Assembly (NCBI GenBank): GCA_955652795.1 | Contig: CATPBQ010000119.1 | Span: forward strand, 1-6,355 | DNA: 6,355 nt | Source: an uncultured Steroidobacteraceae bacterium | GTDB lineage: Bacteria; Pseudomonadota; Gammaproteobacteria; Steroidobacterales; Steroidobacteraceae | Direction: 5' to 3' | Shown: piece after piece, positions 1 to 6,355 of the stretch | Position numbering within the stretch: the stretch's first letter is position 1 | How the letters are laid out: each line of letters opens with the position of its first letter | Notes under the pieces: generated by a model | Told to the model about the DNA's origin: nothing | The model's input: the letters and a program-made list of their open reading frames with translations, nothing else | Database searches by the model: none | Made by a program: the position numbers and the translations under genes

Positions 1-1969
1 AGGGCGCCGGCGCCGCGGCGAGCACGCTGCCGCCATCGAGGGTGCCGCGCACCGTGGCCTGCGCCCGGCTGACACCCTCCTCCCACTCCAGCTGCAACCT
101 CCCCCGCGCACCTTGCGCGCCCCGCAGTTCCAGATCGGCGTGCACGGTGCCACTGCGGCGCGGCCAGTCGATCCCGCCCGAAACGCTTGCATCCTCGGTC
201 CAGAGCACGTCGCGAAGAGTCAGCCGATAACCTTGCGGCGCTTCCCGGACGGTGAATGTGCCGCCGCGCAATCCAACGCCCCTGCCGGCTCCGTTGGCCT
301 CGGCGCGGGCGATTGCGTCCCCGCAGGTCAACAGCACCGCTGTTACGACGCGCAACTGGTCTTCTCCCGCCGCATTGCCCGCAAGGCCGCGTGCGGGTGT
401 CAACTCGCGCACATGCCTGGCGAAGCGTGGCACCAGGCGCACCGCGGGCACCCCGGTCGCACAGCTTTCATCGCCGCTCTCGAGGTGCTCCATGAAGCGA
501 CGCGCCAGGATGGCGCCGCATTCGCTGCGGGCATGAGGCAGCGCATTGACGTGGAAGCTATTGGCGATGACGACGTGGCGGGCTCGCGGAAAGCGGGCCG
601 CCGCCGCGGCCCCGTCCGCCGCGCTGGTCATATTGTCCAGCTCGCCGGAGATCACCAGCACGGGAACTTCCGGGTAGCGGGCGCCGGCGGGGACCAGGCG
701 CACGGCCGGCGCGCCGGGCGCCGCGGCAGGCCAGCGCACGCACTCATCGATGAAGGCATAGTCGAGTGGCATGCCGCGATATTCATCGATCGTGAACGGC
801 GCATAGGTGTCGGGCACCTCGGTCTTGCGCTTCGTGATCTGCGCATCACGTGCGATCAGGCGCTGGGCAGGCGCGAGGCTCATGTCGAAGATCTGCGGCG
901 GGTCCTGGCAGAACACTGCGGCCGCCAGCCCCGCGCTGAACTGCCGCGGCGAGCGCGTCGGATCGCGTGAGTCCACGCTGGCCAGAGTTTCCGCCATCAG
1001 CCTGAGCAGCGGTAACCGGTCCCCGTCGCTGAACGCGCGCGCCGCCGCATCCAGCTCGCGCACCGTCGCATGGGCCGGCGAGCCTCCGAACATGACGATC
1101 GCCAACTGGCTTGCATCGGCGGTGAACCGCATGGATCGCCCCTCGCCATAACGCACCGCTGCGCTGAACGGACCGACGCGCAGCAGCTCGAGCGCCCGGG
1201 CGATGTGCTCGAGCGAGCTTCCCGCGATTGCCTGACAAGCGGGTGCGCGCTCGCAAGCCCGGTTGAACTTGTCGCGCATCGCGGGTGCGTAGTGCGGGTA
1301 CCAGGCGTAGTCGGGACCCTCCAGAGGATAGGCACCATCGAGCACCAGGGAGCGCAGCCGGTCCGGGTGTCGCAACGCAAAGACCTGCGCGAAGTAGGTG
1401 CCGTATGAGTCGCCGTACAGGTTGATGCGCCCGATCGACAGCGCCTCCAGGATCGCAGCCAGGTCATCGGTTGCCAGGGCGGTGCTGTAGAGCGGCGCCG
1501 CTCGCCCGAGCGAGCGCCCGCAGGATCCGATGTTGGCCTCGGTGAGCACCGCTGCGCTCTGCAACGGCTCGCAGTCGACAGCGGCCGAGCGTCCCGTTCC
1601 CCGATTGTCCATGATCAACACATCGTGGTTCGACCGCAGGGGCCCGAACAGCGCCAGGTACTCGCTGCGTGACCCGGTGGCGGGATAGCCGGGGCCGCCC
1701 TCGGTCGCCACCAGGGCGCCGGCGGCAGGACCGCTGGCAGTATGCGGGTAATACTCGAAGTAGATCGATATGGCCCCGGGGACTGCGCCGCTGGGATCAA
1801 GGCGGCGGTAGAGGCTCCCACACCAGGGCGCCCGCGTGTCGCAGCGGTGCAGAGTCAATCCTCCCACCTGCAGTGCCGCCATCGGCCGTGCATCCGATCC
1901 GCGTGCGCTGACAGCAGCCAGCAGCAGCATGCCCCAGATCAGGAAGCGACGGTGACGGCCGTATGCCAT
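1..1969 (-). CDS. Secreted TAP-like alpha/beta hydrolase (probable peptidase), partial at the C-terminal end
   Basis: An uninterrupted minus-strand frame of 656 codons runs from ATG at 1969 off the left edge. The N-terminus is a Sec signal peptide: basic MAYGRHRR, hydrophobic FLIWGMLLLAAVSA, cleavage probably near residue 26. Features of the tripeptidyl-aminopeptidase/proline-iminopeptidase group are visible: GGPG oxyanion motif (91-94), DNRGTGRS (121-128), nucleophile elbow GDSYGT with Ser188, Asp445 in SGELDN, and His473 in NSFHVN. Cysteine pairs (43/50, 133/150, 484/503) resemble disulfides of exported members. Residues from about 507 form an extra, probably beta-rich C-terminal region. 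Family knowledge suggests release of N-terminal peptides or hydrolysis of small esters or amides outside the cytoplasm; the substrate is unknown. No good Shine-Dalgarno precedes 1969; ATG 1930 is an in-frame alternative but shortens the signal peptide. The last visible residues, AAAPAP, followed by a codon beginning with T, suggest the stop lies at the window edge (inference). Confidence 0.93.
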   Translation of the reverse strand, partial: MAYGRHRRFLIWGMLLLAAVSARGSDARPMAALQVGGLTLHRCDTRAPWCGSLYRRLDPSGAVPGAISIYFEYYPHTASGPAAGALVATEGGPGYPATGSRSEYLALFGPLRSNHDVLIMDNRGTGRSAAVDCEPLQSAAVLTEANIGSCGRSLGRAAPLYSTALATDDLAAILEALSIGRINLYGDSYGTYFAQVFALRHPDRLRSLVLDGAYPLEGPDYAWYPHYAPAMRDKFNRACERAPACQAIAGSSLEHIARALELLRVGPFSAAVRYGEGRSMRFTADASQLAIVMFGGSPAHATVRELDAAARAFSDGDRLPLLRLMAETLASVDSRDPTRSPRQFSAGLAAAVFCQDPPQIFDMSLAPAQRLIARDAQITKRKTEVPDTYAPFTIDEYRGMPLDYAFIDECVRWPAAAPGAPAVRLVPAGARYPEVPVLVISGELDNMTSAADGAAAAARFPRARHVVIANSFHVNALPHARSECGAILARRFMEHLESGDESCATGVPAVRLVPRFARHVRELTPARGLAGNAAGEDQLRVVTAVLLTCGDAIARAEANGAGRGVGLRGGTFTVREAPQGYRLTLRDVLWTEDASVSGGIDWPRRSGTVHADLELRGAQGARGRLQLEWEEGVSRAQATVRGTLDGGSVLAAAPAP

Positions 1970-2024
1970 GGACGGGATGCGCGCGGCGCCGATTTTGCAG
2001 TGAACGGTCGCGTCCCCGGCGCAT

Positions 2025-2039
2025 CGTTCTTATTGAACG
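2025..2039. promoter_or_regulatory. Inverted repeat over the predicted hydrolase transcription start (possible operator)
   Basis: The sequence is CGTTC, then TTATT, then GAACG: perfect 5-bp arms with a 5-bp spacer. It lies just downstream of the minus-strand TATAAT and overlaps the predicted start site near 2038. That is a typical place for a repressor operator. The arms are short, no specific regulator can be named, and chance occurrence is possible. Confidence 0.3.
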
Positions 2040-2044
2040 CTTGT

Positions 2045-2050
2045 ATTATA
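2045..2050 (-). promoter_or_regulatory. Candidate -10 box (TATAAT) for the hydrolase gene
   Basis: Read on the minus strand, these six bases are a perfect TATAAT in an AT-rich island within otherwise GC-rich DNA. Transcription would start near 2038 and give a leader of about 69 nt before the hydrolase ATG. The -35 is poor: the best hexamer at 18-bp spacing, TGGCGC (2069-2074), matches TTGACA at three positions. Such a promoter may need an activator, or the match could be chance. On the plus strand the same island offers TATAAG (2047-2052) as a weaker -10 for the phosphatase gene, without a recognisable -35. Confidence 0.4.
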
Positions 2051-2085
2051 AGGATCCCTGCCCAGGATGCGCCACCGCGCCCAAG

Positions 2086-2110
2086 CCGGCCGCGAGCTGA
2101 CTCGAGCCGG
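2086..2110. repeat. Interrupted hairpin in the divergent intergenic region
   Basis: CCGGC (2086-2090) pairs with GCCGG (2106-2110), and CGAG (2093-2096) pairs with CTCG (2101-2104). The two stems are separated by a small asymmetric internal loop (CG opposite A) and closed by the tetraloop CTGA. This gives nine base pairs in total, ending 15 nt before the AGGAG of the phosphatase gene. It could be a leader RNA hairpin or a protein-binding dyad. No T-run follows, so it is not an intrinsic terminator. Confidence 0.35.
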
Positions 2111-2125
2111 ATGCAACGGTGGCAT

Positions 2126-2130
2126 AGGAG
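2126..2130 (+). promoter_or_regulatory. Ribosome binding site (AGGAG) of the phosphatase-like gene
   Basis: AGGAG lies 4 nt before the ATG at 2135 and 7 nt before the adjacent in-frame ATG at 2138. The 7-nt spacing is nearer the usual optimum, so translation may begin at the second ATG, making the protein one residue shorter. The signal peptide is unaffected. Confidence 0.7.
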
Positions 2131-2134
2131 TTGA

Positions 2135-3274
2135 ATGATGTTGCCTCGGATTGCCTCTCGGGCCGCCGGCGGGTGCGCTGTTCTTCTGGCACTCACCGTG
2201 TTCCAGCCTGCCGCGCGCGCTCAGACGGCGACCCCGCCGAAGACGCGCAATGTCGTGCTCATCGTCAGCGATGGTCTGCGCTGGCAGGAGATTTTCACCG
2301 GCGCCGACCCTACCTTGATGAACGAGAAAAACGGCGGCATCTGGGATAAGGAGCAGGAGCTGCGCCGTGAATTCTGGCGCGCAACCGCGGACGAACGCCG
2401 CCAGGCTCTGTTTCCGTTCTTGTGGACGACCGTCGCCGCGCGCGGCCAGATCTTCGGCAACCAGACCAAAGGCAGCATCGCTCGTGTCACCAACGGGTTG
2501 GCCTTCTCTTACCCCGGATACAATGAGATGCTGACCGGGCATCCCGATCCGCGGATCAACTCGAACCAGTTCGGGCCGAATCCCAACCCCACGGTGTTCG
2601 AATGGTTGAACGGTCTGCCGGATCTGCACGGGCTCGTCAGCGTGTACGCAACCTGGGAGACGTTCAAGGATATCTTCAACGTTCGACGCAGCAATCTTCC
2701 GCTGCAGGCCGGATGGGACCTGCCCTATCGCGGCAAGCTCAGCCCCCGGCAGGAGCTGCTGAACCAACTCTACCGGTTCACGACCAGGTTGGACGACGAG
2801 GATGTCTATAACGCGTTCCTGCAGATCCCGTTGCTCGACTCATTTCGCGAGCACCAACCGCGTGTACTGTTCGTCGGCTACGGCGAGACTGACAACTGGG
2901 CGCACGCCGGCCGCTATGACCTGGTGCTCCACAGCGCGCACATCTTCGATCACTTCGTCGAGGAGCTTTGGAATACCCTGCAGGACCTGCCGGCGTATCG
3001 CGATCAGACTACGTTCATCATCACGACGGATCATGGCCGCGGCAGCGGACCGATCGATTGGAAAGAGCACGGTGTCAAGCAGCCAGGCTCGGAAAACATC
3101 TGGATCGCGGTGCTGGGCCCGGACACTCGAGCGCTCGGCGAGCGCACTCACACCGCGCACGTCAGCCAGGCCCAGATTGCGGCAACCGTGGCGGCGCTGC
3201 TGGGCAAGGACTACCGGCAGGCCGTGCCGGCCGCCGCCGCCCCCATCGCAGACGTCTTGAGCAAGCGCCCGTAA
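2135..3274 (+). CDS. Secreted alkaline-phosphatase-superfamily metalloenzyme
   Basis: Complete 379-residue protein with a Sec signal peptide (residues 1-29, h-region CAVLLALTVF, probable cleavage after ARA). The mature part has the alkaline phosphatase / nucleotide pyrophosphatase / sulfatase layout: RNVVLIVSDGLRW with metal ligand Asp46; Ser125 in SYPGYNEMLTG at the nucleophile position, where phosphodiesterase relatives have T-F-P-N-H; Asp253 and His257 in ETDNWAH; Asp299-His300 in TTDHGRG; and His312 in KEHG. These would form a two-metal, probably zinc, centre. There is no C-x-P-x-R sulfatase motif, so it is more likely a phosphomonoesterase or phosphodiesterase acting in the periplasm. 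The opening motif LRWQEIFTGAD resembles many proteins annotated only as alkaline phosphatase family. Residue roles are assigned by motif position and the substrate cannot be deduced. The gene is divergent from the hydrolase and convergent with the kinase. At 379 residues it is shorter than classical PhoA or PhoX enzymes. Confidence 0.9.
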   Translation: MMLPRIASRAAGGCAVLLALTVFQPAARAQTATPPKTRNVVLIVSDGLRWQEIFTGADPTLMNEKNGGIWDKEQELRREFWRATADERRQALFPFLWTTVAARGQIFGNQTKGSIARVTNGLAFSYPGYNEMLTGHPDPRINSNQFGPNPNPTVFEWLNGLPDLHGLVSVYATWETFKDIFNVRRSNLPLQAGWDLPYRGKLSPRQELLNQLYRFTTRLDDEDVYNAFLQIPLLDSFREHQPRVLFVGYGETDNWAHAGRYDLVLHSAHIFDHFVEELWNTLQDLPAYRDQTTFIITTDHGRGSGPIDWKEHGVKQPGSENIWIAVLGPDTRALGERTHTAHVSQAQIAATVAALLGKDYRQAVPAAAAPIADVLSKRP

Positions 3275-3307
3275 GGAGTGGTCAGTCGCTCAACGCTGAA
3301 GCGCCGA

Positions 3308-6300
3308 TCATCGGGGCGAGCTCACCACCCTGGCAAGCACGTCGACGAGTTGCCCGGGATCAACGGGCTTCGGTACGTGCTCATCGAAGCCCGCCTCGAG
3401 CGCGCGACGGCGGTCATCGTCTCGGGCGAACGCCGTGACTGCCACTGCGCCCACGCGCGGCGTGTGCCATTCGCCCTCAATTTTGCGAATGCTGGCCAAT
3501 AGCTGGTAGCCATCCTCGCCGGGAAGTCCGATATCGCAGACCATCACATTCGGGCGCTGAAGCGCCAGCGCCTCTCTTGCCGAGGCCGCCGAGGTCGCGA
3601 TGCGCACGCGCGCTCCGGCCGACTCGAGGAACTGCCACATCGCCTCCGCCGCTGCCGATTCATCCTCGACGATCAGCACCTGCATCCCCGCGAGCTTCGC
3701 GTCGCTGCTGGCAGCCGTGTCGCCGTTCGCAACAGGCAGCTCCTGGCGTCTCGCGAGCGGCAATCGCACGATAAAGGTCGAGCCGCGTCCCTCCCCCTCA
3801 CTGTGCGCGACGATGGCGCCGCCGTGCAGCTCCACCAGCTCCCGGGCGATGGCCAGTCCCAAGCCCAGCCCCGCATGCTGCCGGCTGGTCACCGCTTCAG
3901 CCTGCTTGAACCGCTCGAACACCAGCGGCAAGAAGTCGGGACGAATACCGATGCCGTTGTCGCGAACGCTGATCTCCACAGCGCCGGCGTCGCGCGACAA
4001 CTCGACCTCGATAGCGCCGCCCGAGGGCGTGAACTTCACAGCATTGCTCAACAGATTCAGGACCACCTGTTGAATCCGGTCAGGATCGGCGCGCACCACT
4101 CCCACCTCGTCACTGAGTCGCGCTTCCAGCTTGATGCTGCGGGAGGTGGCATTGGGCAGCACGGCGTCAATCGCGCTCTGTACGACCTCCGCGAGACGGG
4201 TCTCGCGCAGTGCCAGACGCAGCTTTCCGGAAGCCATCCTTGAAGCGTCCAGCAGATCGTCGATGAGAGCCTGCTGGGCCCTGGCCGCGCGATCGATGGC
4301 CTGAAAACCGGAATCGATGTTCTTGGCGGTCACCTTTCCGCCCAGGAACAGCCCCGACCACAGACGGATGGTGTTGAGCGGGGTACGCAGCTCGTGGCTG
4401 ACCGTCGAGATGAAATCGTCCTTGGCGTGATTGGCACTCTCCGCGCTCAGGCGCAGTTCCTCGGACGTCCGCAATGCCTCGTGAAGATACTCGCGCGCCT
4501 GCGTAAGTTCGGTGTGGTCACGCATGACACACGCAAATCCCGGAACCGCACCGGTTGAGTCGCGAATCGCCGTCAGTGTGCCGCTTGCCCAGAACCGACT
4601 GGCATCCTTTCTCATGTAGGCACGCTCGTCGCTCGCCTTCTCGTTATCGAGCGCCATGCGCAACTGCCGCTCGGGCAATCCCAGCATGCGATCTTCGGGC
4701 GTGTACAGCATCGCTGCGGGGCGGCCGATTGCTTCGCTCTCGCTCCAACCGAGCAGGCGCTCCGCCCCGCTGTTCCAGGTCGTGATGCGGCCCTGGGCGT
4801 CGATCATGAAAATCGCGTAGTCGGCCGTGCTCTCCAGCAGCAGACTGGAGCGCTGCTCGCTTTCGCGCAGGGTCACTTCCATGCGTTTGCGCTCGCTGAT
4901 GTCCCAGAAGGTCGCGACCGCTGCAACCATTTCGCCCGAGCGGTCCCGAATCGGCGCCGAGCTGACTGAAAGCGAACCTCGTGTGCCGTCCGCGCGCAGA
5001 AAATCGAGTTCCTCGTCGCTGACCATCGAGCCCGAGGCGAGCGTGCGGGCCAGGGGCCAGTCCTCCGGACTATAGACCTGACCGTTCGCATGCAGACCTT
5101 GCAAGGCGACCGAAGCCGAGCTCCACGGCGCCCCGAGCATCGGCAGCGGGAAGGGCTGACCGAACAGTTTTGCCGCGCGTCGATTGCCGTAAATGACCGT
5201 ACCGGAAGGGGCGTCCACCAACAGCATGGCGGCCGGCATCTGGTCGATGGTCGCCTGCAGGCGCGCCTGGGCCGCATCCACCGCCTGCTCCGCGCGCTTG
5301 CGCGCCGTGATGTCCACGAAGGTGATGACAATGCCCTCGATGCGATTGTCGGCGGTGCGATAGGGGACCGTACGCCGCAGGTACCATGCGCCGCTATGAG
5401 TGTGTGTTTCGGCCTCCGAGGGGATCAGGGTTGCCAGTACCAGGCCCGCTTCCTCGATGAGATCGCCGTCGCTGAATTTGGGCTGGAAGTGATCGATCGG
5501 TCGCCCGATGTCAGCCGCACGCAGCGCGATCAGGTCGTTCATCGCAGGAGTGAAGCGCCGTACCTGGAGCTGCATATCCAGGAATACGACCCCGATACTG
5601 GTGCTGCTCCACAGGTTCGACAGGTCATTATTGGCGGCCTCGAGTTCTGCGATCTTCGACTGCAGCTGTCCATTGACGGTGATCAGCTCCTCGTTCATCG
5701 ACTGGAGCTCTTCCTTGCTGGTCTCCAGCTCCTCGTTGGCGCTTTGCAGCTCCTCGTTGATCGAGATGACTTCTTCGTTAGAAGCCTTCAGCTCCTCGTT
5801 GCTGGACTGGAACGCCTCGACCGTGTTTTGCAGCTCGCGGCGCGCGATGCGCAGCTCGTCCTGCAGCAACGCGTCGTTCGCGGAATCTTTCGTCACGCCC
5901 TCGGAGGGCCCGCTCCCCACGGCCGAGCCCGGCGCAGCGGCTGGTGCGCGCGACCCCTCAGGCTCAAAGCTCACTCTGACGTATCCCGGGCCACCCGCCG
6001 CAACGAGCGGCGCGACCGTAATGCGAGCCCGCGGCGCACCGCTGCTGTTTTGCATTTCGACAGCGTCGATCACGATACGGCCGCCGCCGGCACGCGCCTG
6101 AGGCAAAGCCTCCCGTATCGCGGACCGAATGCCGAGGTGCAGCACCTCGAACAGATTGCGCGTCGGTTCGCCAGGCGGCTGAATCAGAAATGGCGTCGTG
6201 TCACCATGGAAATAGACGATGCGATCTTCCGCATCGACGACGACCGTGGGCGGCCCGAACTGCTCGAAAAGCGCGTGTTGCACGGTAAACGTCGTTGCCG

Positions 6301-6355
6301 GACGCGGGCCGTCCGAGGCGAGCCGAGGCGCCGCGGCGATCATGCGCGCAGCCAA
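3308..6355 (-). CDS. Hybrid sensor histidine kinase with CheB-CheR-fusion-type PAS and coiled coil, partial at the N-terminal end
   Basis: Open frame of 1015 codons from the right edge to a TGA at 3308-3310. Residues are numbered from the edge, which is not a credible start: the first codon is TTG with no visible upstream signal. Order: PAS-like domain (about 28-130), whose GPPTVVVDAEDRIVYFHG resembles the segment after CheR in CheB-CheR fusions; acidic coiled coil (about 160-247); PAS (about 248-350, FLDMQLQVRRFTPA typical of those fusions); PAS (about 368-490); PAS (about 503-620); HisKA with His654 in SHELRTP; HATPase with Asn771, DNGIG (799-803) and GLGLGL (829-834); receiver with Glu897-Asp898, phospho-acceptor Asp941, Thr974 and Lys996. 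All catalytic residues are intact. No transmembrane segment is visible, so it is probably cytosolic and senses through PAS domains. The C-terminal receiver implies phosphorelay to a separate phosphotransfer protein or regulator, none of which lies in the window. Confidence 0.96.
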   Translation of the reverse strand: MAARMIAAAPRLASDGPRPATTFTVQHALFEQFGPPTVVVDAEDRIVYFHGDTTPFLIQPPGEPTRNLFEVLHLGIRSAIREALPQARAGGGRIVIDAVEMQNSSGAPRARITVAPLVAAGGPGYVRVSFEPEGSRAPAAAPGSAVGSGPSEGVTKDSANDALLQDELRIARRELQNTVEAFQSSNEELKASNEEVISINEELQSANEELETSKEELQSMNEELITVNGQLQSKIAELEAANNDLSNLWSSTSIGVVFLDMQLQVRRFTPAMNDLIALRAADIGRPIDHFQPKFSDGDLIEEAGLVLATLIPSEAETHTHSGAWYLRRTVPYRTADNRIEGIVITFVDITARKRAEQAVDAAQARLQATIDQMPAAMLLVDAPSGTVIYGNRRAAKLFGQPFPLPMLGAPWSSASVALQGLHANGQVYSPEDWPLARTLASGSMVSDEELDFLRADGTRGSLSVSSAPIRDRSGEMVAAVATFWDISERKRMEVTLRESEQRSSLLLESTADYAIFMIDAQGRITTWNSGAERLLGWSESEAIGRPAAMLYTPEDRMLGLPERQLRMALDNEKASDERAYMRKDASRFWASGTLTAIRDSTGAVPGFACVMRDHTELTQAREYLHEALRTSEELRLSAESANHAKDDFISTVSHELRTPLNTIRLWSGLFLGGKVTAKNIDSGFQAIDRAARAQQALIDDLLDASRMASGKLRLALRETRLAEVVQSAIDAVLPNATSRSIKLEARLSDEVGVVRADPDRIQQVVLNLLSNAVKFTPSGGAIEVELSRDAGAVEISVRDNGIGIRPDFLPLVFERFKQAEAVTSRQHAGLGLGLAIARELVELHGGAIVAHSEGEGRGSTFIVRLPLARRQELPVANGDTAASSDAKLAGMQVLIVEDESAAAEAMWQFLESAGARVRIATSAASAREALALQRPNVMVCDIGLPGEDGYQLLASIRKIEGEWHTPRVGAVAVTAFARDDDRRRALEAGFDEHVPKPVDPGQLVDVLARVVSSPR
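5684..5800 (-). repeat. Six-copy 21-bp-period repeat encoding the N-E-E-L heptads of the kinase coiled coil
   Basis: Six 12-bp units begin at 5684, 5705, 5726, 5747, 5768 and 5789, exactly 21 bp apart. Four are identical (CAGCTCCTCGTT on the plus strand). The units at 5705 and 5768 diverge, encoding KEEL and NEEV. In protein terms these are N/K-E-E-L/V at residues 186, 193, 200, 207, 214 and 221, a strict seven-residue period. This is a parallel coiled-coil signalling helix joining the first PAS-like domain to the next. It is a family hallmark of CheB-CheR fusion proteins rather than a mobile repeat. Confidence 0.9.

Noticed and set aside
113..970. Plus-strand open frame of 285 codons opposite the hydrolase gene
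   Set aside because: It is an antisense shadow in GC-rich DNA. The minus-strand frame has a complete catalytic triad, signal peptide and domain logic, whereas this translation is Arg/Ala/Gly-rich with no motif.
2033..2049. TTGAAC followed by TATTAT as a plus-strand promoter for the phosphatase gene
   Set aside because: The hexamers are only 5 bp apart, far too close for a sigma-70 promoter.
2030..2767. Minus-strand open frame of 245 codons across the phosphatase gene and intergenic region
   Set aside because: It lies opposite the well-supported phosphatase frame, shows no recognisable domain and has no plausible ribosome binding context.
3302..3319. CGCCGATCATCGGGGCG-like dyad at the kinase stop as a possible terminator
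   Set aside because: The perfect inner arms leave a one-base loop, the outer pairing needs a GG bulge, and there is no T-run, so it is not a credible intrinsic terminator.
3600..4073. Plus-strand open frame of 157 codons opposite the kinase ATPase and receiver region
   Set aside because: The minus strand here encodes intact HATPase and receiver motifs; the plus frame is low-complexity Ser/Pro/Arg-rich.
5508..6101. Plus-strand open frame of 197 codons with Ser-rich repeats
   Set aside because: The Ser/Leu repeats are simply the reverse complement of the N-E-E-L heptads of the kinase coiled coil.

Overview
The window holds three protein genes on high-GC DNA (estimated by eye as mid-60s percent G+C): a partial secreted alpha/beta hydrolase on the minus strand (1-1969), a complete secreted alkaline-phosphatase-superfamily enzyme on the plus strand (2135-3274), and a very large partial hybrid sensor histidine kinase on the minus strand (3308-6355). 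High GC, two Sec-type exported enzymes and a kinase with the PAS and coiled-coil signature of CheB-CheR fusion proteins suggest a Gram-negative bacterium with a complex signalling repertoire, most likely a pseudomonadote. No rRNA, tRNA or housekeeping marker fixes the taxonomy, so this stays an inference.

Region by region. From 1969 down to the left edge runs a gene for a TAP-like (tripeptidyl-aminopeptidase / proline-iminopeptidase related) serine hydrolase. It is open across the left edge, but the last residues look like the natural C-terminus of such proteins. The 165-bp divergent intergenic region (1970-2134) carries an AT-rich island with a perfect TATAAT reading towards the hydrolase, an inverted repeat over the predicted start of that transcript, and a second interrupted hairpin closer to the phosphatase gene. 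The phosphatase-like gene follows with a clear AGGAG ribosome binding site and a signal peptide. It converges with the kinase gene, leaving only 33 bp between the two stop codons and no convincing terminator.

The kinase enters from the right edge already inside an open frame. It reads: CheR-associated PAS-like domain, a six-fold heptad N-E-E-L coiled coil, three further PAS modules, HisKA, HATPase and a C-terminal receiver. All key phosphorelay residues are present. Its true N-terminus, possibly CheB and CheR domains, lies outside the window.

How they work together. The hydrolase and phosphatase genes are divergently transcribed, are both exported and may share regulation from the common intergenic region. 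Nothing in the sequence links the kinase functionally to either. No mobile element, CRISPR array, RNA gene or clearly novel multi-gene system was found. The points most worth following up are the truncated CheB-CheR-like kinase, the small exported phosphatase-superfamily enzyme with a Ser nucleophile candidate, and the inverted repeats between the divergent genes.
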